In this document: positions 34,905 to 45,929 of the stretch, one piece after another | How positions within the stretch are numbered: position 1 is the stretch's first letter | How the letters are laid out: every line of letters begins with the position of its first letter | NCBI GenBank assembly: GCA_027186245.1 | Contig: CP114492.1 | Location: 10,444,501 to 10,508,500, forward strand | Source: Coriaria nepalensis | Lineage: Eukaryota > Streptophyta > Magnoliopsida > Cucurbitales > Coriariaceae | Reading direction: 5' to 3' | DNA length: 64,000 bases | The notes under the pieces: generated by a model | Databases searched by the model: none | Told to the model about the DNA's origin: nothing | What the model saw: the letters and a program-made list of their open reading frames with translations, nothing else | Made by a program: the position numbers and the translations under genes

Positions 34905-35498
34905 GTTGAGTTGTCAGGCAGAAATAACTTCAAAAAGGACTGCCTTTACAAGAGAAAAAGCGTATACTGACTTCAACGTAGCTGTTCATGCAGCTAAATA
35001 AGCTTAAAAAAGCAGATCAGCAAAGCCCAAAATTGAAGTCAACAAAAGGCAGCTGGGAACATGGCAAAGTTATTTTTTTCTTATTTTCACAATCTGGAAG
35101 TCATTCATAGTACTTATGAATTGAATCTGACCAATACGGCTTATAAAAAAGAGAGCGTATCGAAATACGAGGCAAAATCTGCAAAAAAGAAATCAAAACA
35201 GAAAAAGAAGGTCGGTGAGTTACTGATGATGAGTCTTATCCTTATCTGACCTTAAGCAACTCTCTATATTTCTTTATTTATTACATAACCATATATTCGC
35301 CATCTGGAAAACGTTTACTCAATTCCTTTCTGAAAATCAAACCCCCCAAATTCCAAGTTATAAAACGATAACACGCCTTCGTGTCGCGTAGAAACCCGTC
35401 TGGCTAAGGAAAACTCTTTCTCGCTCTCTCTCCAAATCCAACTTTTTTTTTTTTGTTGTTTTTTGTTTTTTTCATTTCGACGATTTTGTCTGTGATCC
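34905..35498. other. Intergenic before the FLOE1-like gene
   Basis: Promoter and leader of the FLOE1-like gene, with CT-rich and T-rich tracts just upstream of the ATG. No gene recognised. Confidence 0.5.
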
Positions 35499-37667
35499 AT
35501 GGCGTCTGGGTCGTCGGGTGGGGCTATTTCGAGCTCCAAGGGTTTTGATTTCGCCTCTGATGACATTCTCTGCTCTTACGAGGACTATTCTAATCAAGAG
35601 CTTTTTAACGGCACTCATAACGAGCCTGTGATCAGCTCCAATTCCGAAAAGGTACTGTTTTATTCATCTATCTAGGTTTTCCAGTAGTTTGGAACGCAGT
35701 GTTAGGGGTTTTTGTGGGAGTAATTCATTTAGTTAGATTGTTGGGCTTTGGTTAGGGTTAGATATCAAAGTGGAAATTTTTACTTGTTAGGGAAGCGGGA
35801 CCTTCTTTTTCCTTTACAGATCTAATCAGCAGAAAGATTGAAGTTTTTGATTCAGTTTACCTTCGACTAAATGGAAGCTGAAAGTGTTCCATTTTACTGT
35901 ATTTTTTCCTGTAATTTTCTCTTTTCTCCTTCAAATCATAAACATATCTGCATCTAGTTGGTTCTACATCGATACATAATCGCCATTTCTGGGTTGGTAG
36001 CTCTACGTTTTGAGCTCCGGACAATTGATGCACTCAAATAGCTTTGAGGGACATTTTTAGATGAAGAATAGATCTTAAAATACCGATATCACATAAATAA
36101 TCAACCTTGGGACTCGAACTCTTAGCATAATCTAGCAGTTCAAGGCTTCTGAGTAAGCTAAACAAAGCTTCTAATATTCTTTTTGAACAGGATTTTAACA
36201 GAAGTAGAATGACGAGAACTTCAGCATTTCCTGCCACTGCCTACAATCAGCCAGATGATTCCTTGAACCAAGATGTTGTTTCCTTTGTTGAGGAAAGTAT
36301 GAAAAAACACACTGCCAACCTTATGCGCTTTCTCGAGGGAATTACTTCACGTTTGTCACAGCTGGAACTATACTGCTACAATCTCAATAAATCAATTGGA
36401 GAAATGCGATCTGATTTACTTCGTGATCATGGAGATGCAGATTCAAAGCTAAAATCTCTTGACAAGCATTTACAGGAAGTAAGTCAAAAACTTGCACCTT
36501 CTTGTCCAATCAGTTATGTTCTCTGCAGTATAGTCTACATTAATGTTCCTTCCTCTGCAGGTCCACAGGTCAGTACAGATACTTAGAGACAAGCAAGAAC
36601 TTGCCGAAACGCAAAAAGAACTAGCCAAGCTTCAGCTTGTGCATAAAGAGTCATCTTCTTCAACCCATTCACAATCCAATGAGGATCGAGCTTCTCCAAT
36701 TCCCTCCAATCCTAAAACTAATGAGAACCCATCCGAGCCACATAATCAGCAACTAGCTCTTGCTCTTCCCCATCACCTTCCTTCACAGCAGTCGCGTGGC
36801 ACACCCTCACTACTACCCCCACCTCAAAACATAACTCAACAACAATCTTATTACATGCCTTCAACTCAAGTGCCAAATCCACCAGCCCCAAATCAACACC
36901 CTCAGAGCCAATATCTCCCCCCTGCAGTGAGTCAAGCCCCACAAATCCAAGCATTCACTCAGTATCAGCCTCAATGGCCACAACAAGTACCTCAACAGGT
37001 TCAGCCGTCACCTATGCAGCAGCCACAAGTCCGGCCACCACCCATGTCTGTTTACTCTTCCTATGCACCGAATCAACAAAGTAATCCTTCTATCCAGGAG
37101 CCTCTGCCAAGTAGCATGCCAATGCAACAAGTGCAATTTTCATCCATTCCTCAGCCTGGGTCTAGCCGTGTGGATTCAATGCCTTATGGATATTCTGGAG
37201 CCGGTCAAACAATTCAACATCAGCCTCCACCTCAGCAGATGAATCCTAGATATGGAACACAACCTGTCGATGGGTATCAATCTTCCGTGCCCCACTCTGC
37301 ACTCCCCCCTGGAAGTGGTTATATGATATGCGAGGGTGAAGGAGGAAGAACACATCAACCGCCACCTCAACAAGCTCATTTCAGCCAGGGTGGATATCCT
37401 CCAACAAATCTGTCTCTTCACAATCCGCCACAGTCCGTGGGCCCACCTCCTGTTCTTGTTCGGAATCCAAGCCAGTTGCAGTTTGTTCGTGGCCACCGTC
37501 ATGGTGAGTTGATCGAGAAACTGGTCAGCATGGGATTTCGAAGCGATCATGTCGCAAGTGTGATTCAGAGGATGGAGGAGAGTGGACGGTCTGTTGATTT
37601 TAACACCGTCCTCGACAGGTTGAACGTGTGGCCCTCTTCATTAGGTGCTTCTCAGAGAGCATGGTAA
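35499..37667 (+). CDS. FLOE1: FLOE1-like DUF1421 prion-like protein
   Basis: Three exons, 35499-35651, 36191-36478 and 36561-37667, in frame, give 515 aa. The N-terminus (MASGSSGGAISSSKGFDFAS) is Asp/Ser-rich. A predicted coiled-coil follows (VEESMKKHTANLMRFLEGIT, SRLSQLELYCYNLNKSIGEM, VHRSVQILRDKQELAETQKE). About 230 residues of Gln/Pro-rich low-complexity sequence come next, and the C-terminal DUF1421 domain (HGELIEKLVSMGFRSDHVAS) resembles a UBA fold. In Arabidopsis FLOE1 forms water-dependent condensates in seed embryos and tunes germination to water supply; the Q/P-rich and DS-rich parts set condensate behaviour. The sequence and exon pattern match my memory of At4g28300. Whether this copy is seed-expressed cannot be read from the DNA. 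Confidence 0.9.
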
Positions 37668-38983
37668 AACAGGTGAAAAAGCAAATGAACTCGGCCCCAT
37701 ATCCACGACCCATTGCATGTTTTTATTATGCAGTGAATAATAATAAAAAGGGCTGAATTTGTGATACGCCGGCGGCATTCTCGTGTTTATAAAATAGACA
37801 CTCTTGAGCGATGCCAAGGTTAGCTCGTTCAACATCTTGCTTTTGGATGTATTCCCCTCCCCTATATACAAAAAACTACTATATGATATGTCCTTCCTCT
37901 TTGACATTTTGTATTTTTGTTTGATATTTAATCTTTGTATTATAACATTTTCCTCCCCATCAATTTGCTGCTAATCACGATTAGTCCATTGATCTTGGAT
38001 AGGTCGGTCCCGTTTATTCTGGATCTCAACATTTAGAATATGATTAAAAGTCTCGAAATAATCAATCTAAACATACTGATGTTATTACAGTGGAAAATCC
38101 TCAAAAGCCGTTACCAATTGAATCGGCTTTTCCAAAGCGTCCATATACAAATAAAACAAGTTAAAAAACATATTTTAGACAATCACAAGGGAATCATAGT
38201 TATAGTTATGTGTATGGGTCGTTGTTCTTCTCTACCGCATCTGACAGTGTCGTCCCTTTTGGGCTAAGAGACATAAATTCATATTACTAAATTCGTATAC
38301 TAATGTATTACTAAAGTATGTGACGCCGACCTAAGTAATTAATTAATCACTAAGTCTAAGTGGTCCGGTCCGGCTGTCCGGTCTAGGTTCCTGTCTATTC
38401 TAAATTTCTGTTAATATATATATATATATAGGAGTTTTTCTTTTCCTCAGGATAATTTTTTTTTTCATATTTTATTTGTTATTAATGAATTTATTTTTCA
38501 ATATAATAAGGCAATAATAGGGAAAAAAAAAGAAAGATATAAAACATCGAAATATCTGGCATTAAGAAATGCAATGGAAAGTTGGTTTATTACCTTTGAC
38601 AAATCGAGCCCTCAATATTCTTCAAAACAGAGTCGACGATCCAAGGACGCGGTCTGACGGTCTCTACTGACTGTGACCACCCCGAGCGATCCTGACCGTC
38701 CAAAAAACATATCATTGTCGATTTGTCCCAGCAATTTCGAATTTCGAATTTCGAATTTCAAACGCAGCTTACATCGCCAAAAACGGTAGTAACTGGCAAA
38801 CAGAAACTACGGCAACTACGCGCCTTCATCGTCAACCTTGCAGGCCTTCGTCTTCTTTTCATTTTAGTCTGAGATCTCTCAGCCATTTCTCTCTGCACCT
38901 TCTTCCCCTCGTTATCTCGAAGTAAGATTTTCTTCCCAGTACTCGGACCTCTTTCAGTGTTATTTCTTCGAGATCTGAATGCT
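37668..38983. other. Intergenic between FLOE1-like and callose synthase genes
   Basis: FLOE1-like 3' UTR, then spacer with (TA)n at about 38415-38430, then the callose synthase promoter. A short repeat of AATTTCG lies at about 38735-38760. No gene seen. Confidence 0.55.
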
Positions 38984-41900
38984 ATGAGTTACCGCCATCG
39001 TCCGCCACTACCACGATCTCCAGTTCCACCTCTTGAAGAAGAGTCTTACAATATCATTCCGGTCCATAACCTTCTCGCTGACCACCCCTCACTTCGCTTC
39101 CCCGAGGTACGCGCCGCAACTGCTGCTTTACGCGCCGTCGGGGAACTCCGCAGACCGCCTTACGTTCAATGGCTTTCTCACATGGACCTGCTGGACTGGC
39201 TTGCCTTGTTCTTTGGCTTCCAAAAGGACAACGTCCGCAACCAGAGAGAGCACCTCGTTCTCCACTTAGCAAACGCCCAGATGCGGTTGACTCCTCCTCC
39301 TGACAATATCGACGCACTCGATGGTACTGTTCTGCGCAAATACCGAAAGAAGCTGTTGAAGAATTACTCTAACTGGTGCTCCTACTTGGGGAAGAAGACC
39401 AACATTTGGATCTCGGGTCGTCGTGACTCTGATCAGCGCCGTGAGCTGCTCTACGTGTCTCTCTATTTGTTGATTTGGGGCGAGTCTGCTAACTTAAGAT
39501 TCATGCCTGAATGTATCTGTTATATCTTTCATAACATGGCTATGGAGTTGAACAAGATTTTGGAGGATTACATTGATGAAAACACTGGTCAGCCCGTTTT
39601 GCCATCTATTTCCGGTGAGAATGCTTTCCTGGATCGAGTTGTGAAACCTATCTATCAGACTATTAGGTCTGAGGTTGACTGTAGCAAGAATGGGACTGCC
39701 CCGCACAGTGTTTGGAGAAATTATGACGATATCAACGAGTATTTTTGGAGTAAGAGGTGTTTTGAAAAGCTCAAATGGCCAATTCAATTGGATAGTAATT
39801 TCTTTGTGAATTCCAATAGGAGTAGGCATGTGGGTAAGACTGGGTTTGTAGAACAAAGGTCGTTCTGGAATTTGTTTCGGAGTTTTGACCGTCTTTGGGT
39901 CATGTTGATCATGTTCTTTCAGGCAGCGATTATTGTTGCTTGGGAGCAGAGTCAGTTATGGACCACCCTGAAAAGCATGGATGCTAGGGTTAAGCTCTTG
40001 ACAGTGTTCATCACTTGGAGTGGTTTGAGGTTTTTGAAGTCGTTGCTCGATGCTGGGATGCAGTATGGTTTGGTTTCAAGGGAGACTTTAGGGCTTGGGG
40101 TCAGGATGGTGATGAAGACCATTATTGCAGGTGTGTGGATTGTTGTGTTTGGGGTGCTTTATTGGAGGATTTGGAATCAGCATGACCAGGATGATAATTC
40201 ATGGTCTTCAGAAGCAAAAAGGCGAGTGATAATTTTTCTTGAGGCAGCGCTTGTTTTCATTCTTCCAGAGCTTTTGGCAGTAGCTCTGTTTATAATTCCT
40301 TGGATTCAGAATTTTATCGAGGAGACGAATTGGAGGATATTTTATGTCTTGTCATGGTGGTTTCAGAGCAGGACATTTGTTGGTCGTGGCTTACGGGAAG
40401 GTCTTGTGGACAATATTAAGTACGGTCTTTTCTGGATCCTGGTTCTTGCTACGAAATTTTGTTTTAGTTACTTTCTGCAGATTAAGCCGATGATCACCCC
40501 GACAAAAGCTTTCTTGAAACTGAAGAATGTGCATTACAATTGGCATCAGTTTTTTGGTGGGAGTAACTATTTTGCTGTTGGACTGCTCTGGTTGCCAGTT
40601 GTTCTGATTTACCTCATGGATTTGCAGATTTGGTATGCTATCTATTCCTCTTTTGTTGGGGCAGCTGTGGGGTTGTTTGATCACATAGGTGAAATAAGAA
40701 ATATACAGCAGTTGAGGCTGAGATTCCAATTCTTTGCTAGTGCAATTCAGTTTAATCTGATGCCTGAGGAACAGCTGTTAAATGCAAGGGGCAATCTGAG
40801 AAACAAGTTTAAAGATGCTATTAACAGGCTGAAGCTGAGATATGGGCTTGGTCAGCCCTATAAGAAGCTAGAATCTAATCAGATTCAGGCTACCAAGTTT
40901 TCCATTATATGGAATGAAATAATTGCAATTTTCAGGGAAGAAGACATTATTTCTGACCAGGAAGTTGAGCTTTTGGAAGTCCCCCCAAATTCTTGGAATG
41001 TCAGGGTTGTTCGCTGGCCCTGCTTTCTTATCTGCAATGAGTTATTACTTGCTCTCAGACAGGCCAAAGAATTAGCGGATGCTCCTGATAAGTGGCTGTG
41101 GTACAAGATATGCAAGAATGAGTACAGGTGCTGTGCTGTCATTGAAGCTTATGATTGCATCAAGCGTATGTTATCAGAGATTCTTAAGCGTAACAGTGAA
41201 GAGCAATCCATCGTGTCAATTTTGTTCAAAGAGATTGATCACTCTCTTGAGATTGAGAAGTTCACCAAAACTTTCAATATGACTGCACTGCCTAATCTTC
41301 ATGCAAAGTTGATCACACTTGTTGAGCTATTGCAGAAACCTGAAATAGATAATAGCAAGGTTGTGAATGCTTTGCAGGCTCTGTATGAGATTGCCAAACG
41401 AGAGTTTTTCAAGGAAAAAAGGACCAATGAACAGCTGGTGGAAGATGGTTTGGCTCCTCGTAATCCAGCTTCTGTTACAGGGCTCTTATTTGTGAATGCA
41501 GTTGAATTGCCTGATCCCAAAAACGAAAACTTTCACCGACAGGTTCGGCGATTGCACATGATTCTTACTTCCCGAGATTCAATGAACAATATACCGAAAA
41601 ATCTCGAGGCGAGGCGGAGGATTGCATTTTTCAGCAATTCTCTGTTTATGAACATGCCTCATGCCCCGCAAGTTGAGAAAATGATGGCTTTCAGTGTTCT
41701 AACTCCTTACTACAATGAAGAAGTACTGTACAGAAAAGAGCAGATTCAAAATGAGAATGAAGATGGGATATCAATCCTTTATTATTTGCAGACAATTTAT
41801 GATGATGAATGGAAAAATTTCCTGCAGAGGATGCGCCGAGAAGGAATGGTCAACAAGGATGAGATATGGACAACTAAGCTGAGAGATCTAAGGGATTGGG

Positions 41901-44287
41901 TATCTTACAGGGGCCAAACACTTTCCCGGACTGTAAGAGGAATGATGTATTATTATCGGGCTCTCAAGTTGCTGGCTTTTCTTGATTCTGCATCTGAGGT
42001 AGATGTTATGGAGGGAGCTCGTGAACTTGGTTCGATAAGGCGGGACAATGGGTTGGATAGTCTTACCTTGGACAAGTCACTTTCTTCCGGTAGTTTAAGT
42101 AGAACAAGCAGTGCTGTGAGTTTCTTATTCAAAGGCCATGAGTTTGGTACTGCTTTAATGAAATACACATATGTAGTCGCTTGCCAGATATACGGGATGC
42201 AAAAGGCAAAGAAAGATGCACGTGCTGATGAAATCCTCTATTTAATGCAAAACAATGAAGCCCTTCGAGTCGCCTATGTTGATGAGGTTTCTACTGGCAG
42301 GGATGAGACAGAGTATTACTCTGTTCTGGTGAAGTTTGATCAGAACTTGCAGAAGGAGGTGGAAATTTACCGAGTAAAGTTGCCTGGTCCTTTAAAACTC
42401 GGAGAGGGAAAACCAGAGAACCAAAATCATGCCATGATTTTCACTCGTGGTGATGCAGTGCAGACTATTGATATGAACCAAGACAATTATTTTGAAGAGG
42501 CTCTAAAAATGCGAAATCTGTTGGAAGAATTCAAGCGTTCTTATGGCGCCAGAAAGCCTACTATCTTGGGTGTTAGGGAACACATATTCACTGGCTCAGT
42601 TTCCTCCCTAGCTTGGTTTATGTCAGCTCAAGAAACGAGCTTTGTCACCTTGGGACAGCGAGTTTTGGCAAACCCTCTGAAAGTCCGAATGCATTATGGC
42701 CATCCAGATGTGTTTGACAGGTTCTGGTTCTTGACCAGAGGTGGGATCAGTAAAGCATCCAGAGTGATCAACATCAGTGAAGACATCTTTGCTGGCTTTA
42801 ATTGCACATTGCGTGGAGGCAATGTGACACACCATGAATACATCCAAGTAGGAAAGGGAAGGGATGTTGGGATGAATCAAGTGTCTATGTTTGAAGCCAA
42901 AGTTGCTAGTGGAAACGGGGAGCAAGTTCTTAGCAGAGATGTCTATAGGTTGGGTCATAGGCTTGACTTCTTCCGTATGTTATCGTTCTTCTACACAACT
43001 GTTGGGTTCTTTTTCAACACAATGATGGTGATTTTAACTGTGTATGGATTTTTATGGGGCAGGCTTTATCTTGCTCTCAGTGGCCTTGAGGCTGCTGTTT
43101 TAGGAGATGGTAATAATAAGGCACTCGCTGCGATCTTGAACCAGCAGCTCATCATTCAACTTGGTCTTTTCACTGCCCTTCCCATGATAGTGGAGAACTC
43201 CCTCGAGCATGGTTTCCTCCAATCTATCTGGGATTTCTTGACAATGCAGCTCCAGCTTTCCTCTGTTTTCTACACATTCTCCATGGGAACCCGTGCTCAT
43301 TATTTTGGCCGGACTATTCTTCATGGTGGTGCAAAGTACCGGGCAACAGGGCGGGGCTTTGTCGTTCAGCACAAAAATTTTGCAGATATTTATAGGCTCT
43401 TCTCCCGTAGCCATTTTACAAAAGCAATCGAACTTGGTCTGATACTGGTTGTGTATGCAGCACATAGCCCTCAATCAACTAACACATTTGTTTATATAGC
43501 CTTGACTTTTACCAGTTGGTTTTTGGTACTATCATGGATACTGGCTCCATTTGTTTTCAATCCTTCCGGTTTCGATTGGTTGAAAACTGTTTATGATTTT
43601 GACGACTTTATGAACTGGGTCTGGTATCAGGGCAGTGTGTTTGCAAAAGCTGAACAGAGCTGGGAAAGATGGTGGTATGAAGAGCAAGATCATCTAAAGA
43701 CGACAGGCTTTTGGGGAAAGGTGCTTGAGATTATCTTAGACCTTAGATTCTTCTTCTTTCAGTATGGTATTGTCTACCAGCTTAAAATTGCAGATGGAAA
43801 GACCAGTATTGCTGTTTACCTGCTGTCTTGGCTATATGTTGTTGTGGTCACTCTGGTATATGTCATTATAGCATATGCTTGGGACAAATATGCAGCAAGA
43901 GACCATATCTACTATCGGCTGGTCCAGTTTCTAGTCATCATACTCTCAATACTTCTGATAATTGCCCTGCTTGAAGCCACCTCATTTGAACTAGTGGATA
44001 TATTCACTAGCATGTTGGCTTTCATTCCCACCGGATGGGGCCTGCTTTTGATTGCTCAAGTATTTCGGCCTTGTCTCCAGTCAACTATACTCTGGGATAC
44101 TGTTGTTTCTGTTGCTAGACTGTACGATATAATGTTTGGAGTGCTCATAATGACCCCTGTGGCTCTGCTCTCCTGGTTGCCTGGGTTTCAGTCTATGCAA
44201 ACTAGGATCTTGTTCAATGAAGCCTTCAGTCGAGGTCTCCGTATATTCCAGATTGTCACAGGAAAAAAGTCAAAGGCTGATTCATAG
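38984..44287 (+). CDS. CALS12: Callose synthase 12-like (GSL5/PMR4 type), intronless
   Basis: One uninterrupted exon of 5304 bp encodes 1767 aa. An in-frame ATG at 38957 would add nine residues; I chose 38984 (MSYRHRPPL) because GSL5 begins at this point. The N-terminal FKS1-like region has YNIIPVHNLLADHPSLRFPE, LLIWGESANLRFMPECICYI and AIQFNLMPEEQLLNARG. The large cytosolic glucan-synthase domain has RRIAFFSNSLFMNMPHAPQV, the segment with VREHIFTGSVSSLAWFMSAQ, and the hydrophilic loop. Multiple C-terminal membrane segments end in NEAFSRGLRIFQIVTGKKSK. It makes 1,3-beta-glucan from UDP-glucose at the plasma membrane; in Arabidopsis this isoform deposits wound and papillary callose and affects powdery mildew response. 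Most plant callose synthases have 40 or more introns; GSL1 and GSL5 are the intron-poor exceptions, which agrees with this gene. Confidence 0.96.
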   Translation: MSYRHRPPLPRSPVPPLEEESYNIIPVHNLLADHPSLRFPEVRAATAALRAVGELRRPPYVQWLSHMDLLDWLALFFGFQKDNVRNQREHLVLHLANAQMRLTPPPDNIDALDGTVLRKYRKKLLKNYSNWCSYLGKKTNIWISGRRDSDQRRELLYVSLYLLIWGESANLRFMPECICYIFHNMAMELNKILEDYIDENTGQPVLPSISGENAFLDRVVKPIYQTIRSEVDCSKNGTAPHSVWRNYDDINEYFWSKRCFEKLKWPIQLDSNFFVNSNRSRHVGKTGFVEQRSFWNLFRSFDRLWVMLIMFFQAAIIVAWEQSQLWTTLKSMDARVKLLTVFITWSGLRFLKSLLDAGMQYGLVSRETLGLGVRMVMKTIIAGVWIVVFGVLYWRIWNQHDQDDNSWSSEAKRRVIIFLEAALVFILPELLAVALFIIPWIQNFIEETNWRIFYVLSWWFQSRTFVGRGLREGLVDNIKYGLFWILVLATKFCFSYFLQIKPMITPTKAFLKLKNVHYNWHQFFGGSNYFAVGLLWLPVVLIYLMDLQIWYAIYSSFVGAAVGLFDHIGEIRNIQQLRLRFQFFASAIQFNLMPEEQLLNARGNLRNKFKDAINRLKLRYGLGQPYKKLESNQIQATKFSIIWNEIIAIFREEDIISDQEVELLEVPPNSWNVRVVRWPCFLICNELLLALRQAKELADAPDKWLWYKICKNEYRCCAVIEAYDCIKRMLSEILKRNSEEQSIVSILFKEIDHSLEIEKFTKTFNMTALPNLHAKLITLVELLQKPEIDNSKVVNALQALYEIAKREFFKEKRTNEQLVEDGLAPRNPASVTGLLFVNAVELPDPKNENFHRQVRRLHMILTSRDSMNNIPKNLEARRRIAFFSNSLFMNMPHAPQVEKMMAFSVLTPYYNEEVLYRKEQIQNENEDGISILYYLQTIYDDEWKNFLQRMRREGMVNKDEIWTTKLRDLRDWVSYRGQTLSRTVRGMMYYYRALKLLAFLDSASEVDVMEGARELGSIRRDNGLDSLTLDKSLSSGSLSRTSSAVSFLFKGHEFGTALMKYTYVVACQIYGMQKAKKDARADEILYLMQNNEALRVAYVDEVSTGRDETEYYSVLVKFDQNLQKEVEIYRVKLPGPLKLGEGKPENQNHAMIFTRGDAVQTIDMNQDNYFEEALKMRNLLEEFKRSYGARKPTILGVREHIFTGSVSSLAWFMSAQETSFVTLGQRVLANPLKVRMHYGHPDVFDRFWFLTRGGISKASRVINISEDIFAGFNCTLRGGNVTHHEYIQVGKGRDVGMNQVSMFEAKVASGNGEQVLSRDVYRLGHRLDFFRMLSFFYTTVGFFFNTMMVILTVYGFLWGRLYLALSGLEAAVLGDGNNKALAAILNQQLIIQLGLFTALPMIVENSLEHGFLQSIWDFLTMQLQLSSVFYTFSMGTRAHYFGRTILHGGAKYRATGRGFVVQHKNFADIYRLFSRSHFTKAIELGLILVVYAAHSPQSTNTFVYIALTFTSWFLVLSWILAPFVFNPSGFDWLKTVYDFDDFMNWVWYQGSVFAKAEQSWERWWYEEQDHLKTTGFWGKVLEIILDLRFFFFQYGIVYQLKIADGKTSIAVYLLSWLYVVVVTLVYVIIAYAWDKYAARDHIYYRLVQFLVIILSILLIIALLEATSFELVDIFTSMLAFIPTGWGLLLIAQVFRPCLQSTILWDTVVSVARLYDIMFGVLIMTPVALLSWLPGFQSMQTRILFNEAFSRGLRIFQIVTGKKSKADS

Positions 44288-45929
44288 GCTAGAGGTAAAT
44301 CTTCAACCATCTAGTTCCATGAAACTTCTGGTACTGTCTGTCAAATTTTCTAGCTTATAAATATTTGTTCTGATAATATTAACTTTATGTTGTTCTTGCA
44401 GAAGTCACACCATAGGTATCTATCATTGAATTCTTTTTGTGGAGTCGTCTCGGAATCATCTTTCGCATTGGGGTGATTACCAATTCAACTTGATCTGTAT
44501 ATAAACTCATGTCTCGCCTTTCATGCTCGCTACTGATTGACTGACAGAGTTGTCTAATCTTTCTTTTTCAGGTTTGGGTAATTGAGACTGTTACATCTCT
44601 CTTTTTGATTTATGCTTGCTACATTACATTTCGATGCAGAAGAGTGTATGACGGGAGTGTTGTTTCGGTTCTATCTTCTCCGACCACTTACAATAAGGTG
44701 CATTTCTTGTAGCTAATTTAGTTACTTGCATACAGAGGGGCTTGGCCCAAGCCTTATAATAGTGAAGCCCAGTTTGAAACAGCCCAATAAATAGTTAAAA
44801 CCTATAGTCGGCCTCGTTTAGGGATGATATAAAAGGCCGACCAGGAAGATCGAAAGTGAGGCTATCCATACATCTACTGTTTAAAGTCTAAAAAATATTT
44901 CATAAATATATTTCACATTACAAATAGATAAAATTATCAAAATATTTATAAGTGATTGTAAATGATGAGTATTTATGATAATAAATAAGGGTTGAGATAT
45001 GATCGGCACTTGCACGCGTGCGTGTGGCTTGAGTGTGAGGCGCTTTTGGTACTTATTAGATGTACTAAGTACTTTAATTTTAGGCATTGGCCTCCACACG
45101 CGATGGTTGACCGATTTAATTTTACTATTTTAATTAAACGGTTGATAGTTAAAATAGTTAGTTATCGTATATTACCATTAAAATAATTTAACCATTTTTC
45201 CAATGTGTATGACTATTTGTGAAACAATGTACTATTTCACGAACATGTGATAATTTCGCTTAAAAATATGAGTAATATGGAGAGAATAAAAATACTTTTT
45301 CTTCTACCCATATCTATATTCCATAATTTTGTGAGACTTTATAAAAACTTACCATATCTGAAAATAATTTTCACAATAATCTAAAATAATAAAAGAATGA
45401 AAATATCATTTATAAAAAAAATATGTTCTTTACATATTTTAAATCTCAATTACTAAAATACTACAAACACATACTTTACGTATGGATTAATTTAAAAAAA
45501 ATATATATACATATACGATATATTCAAAAATTTCTCTCATGGATCCAAATTTTTTAGCAATTGCGTTTTTAGCCACTTAGAAGCGAAAAATAACTTGAAA
45601 ATAATTAGTGTTAATCTCTCCATTGGTGTTTACTTTGATTGCAATTGCTTTTTTAGCTGCTTAGAAGTGAAAAACTAAAAAGTACCTGGCAGTGTTTTCA
45701 TTTGTATCCAAAATAGTAAAAAAAAAAGAAAAAGGGATATCCATAGCTAATTATCATATGATGACAAAAACAATTTTCATCCAAAAGCTGCAGTTTTCAA
45801 TTGCGGTTGCTTCATCCACAGATCATCCTTCCTTATCTATATATCCAGCCAGTTTCCATCATATTTGCTAATAAATCTGCTTTCTCCTCACCCCCTATTT
45901 GCTTGCTTATAAAGTCAATCCATAATCAC
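44288..45929. other. Callose synthase 3' region and AT-rich spacer
   Basis: About 300 bp of likely 3' UTR (a possible UTR intron ends TTCTTGCAG at about 44401), then a spacer with a degenerate direct repeat at about 45558 and 45641. No gene recognised. Confidence 0.5.
45558..45673 (+). repeat. Degenerate direct repeat pair
   Basis: A 33-bp motif starting GCAATTGCGTTTTTAGCC and ending CTTAGAAGCGAAAAA at about 45558-45591 recurs with few changes at about 45641-45674. Origin unknown; it may be transposon-derived. Confidence 0.6.

Noticed and set aside
36085..36180. B-box-like GAGTTCGAGTCCC on the minus strand in FLOE1 intron 1, possible tRNA or SINE
   Set aside because: No matching A box at the right distance and no cloverleaf that I could fold. 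It may be a decayed SINE but is too weak to call.
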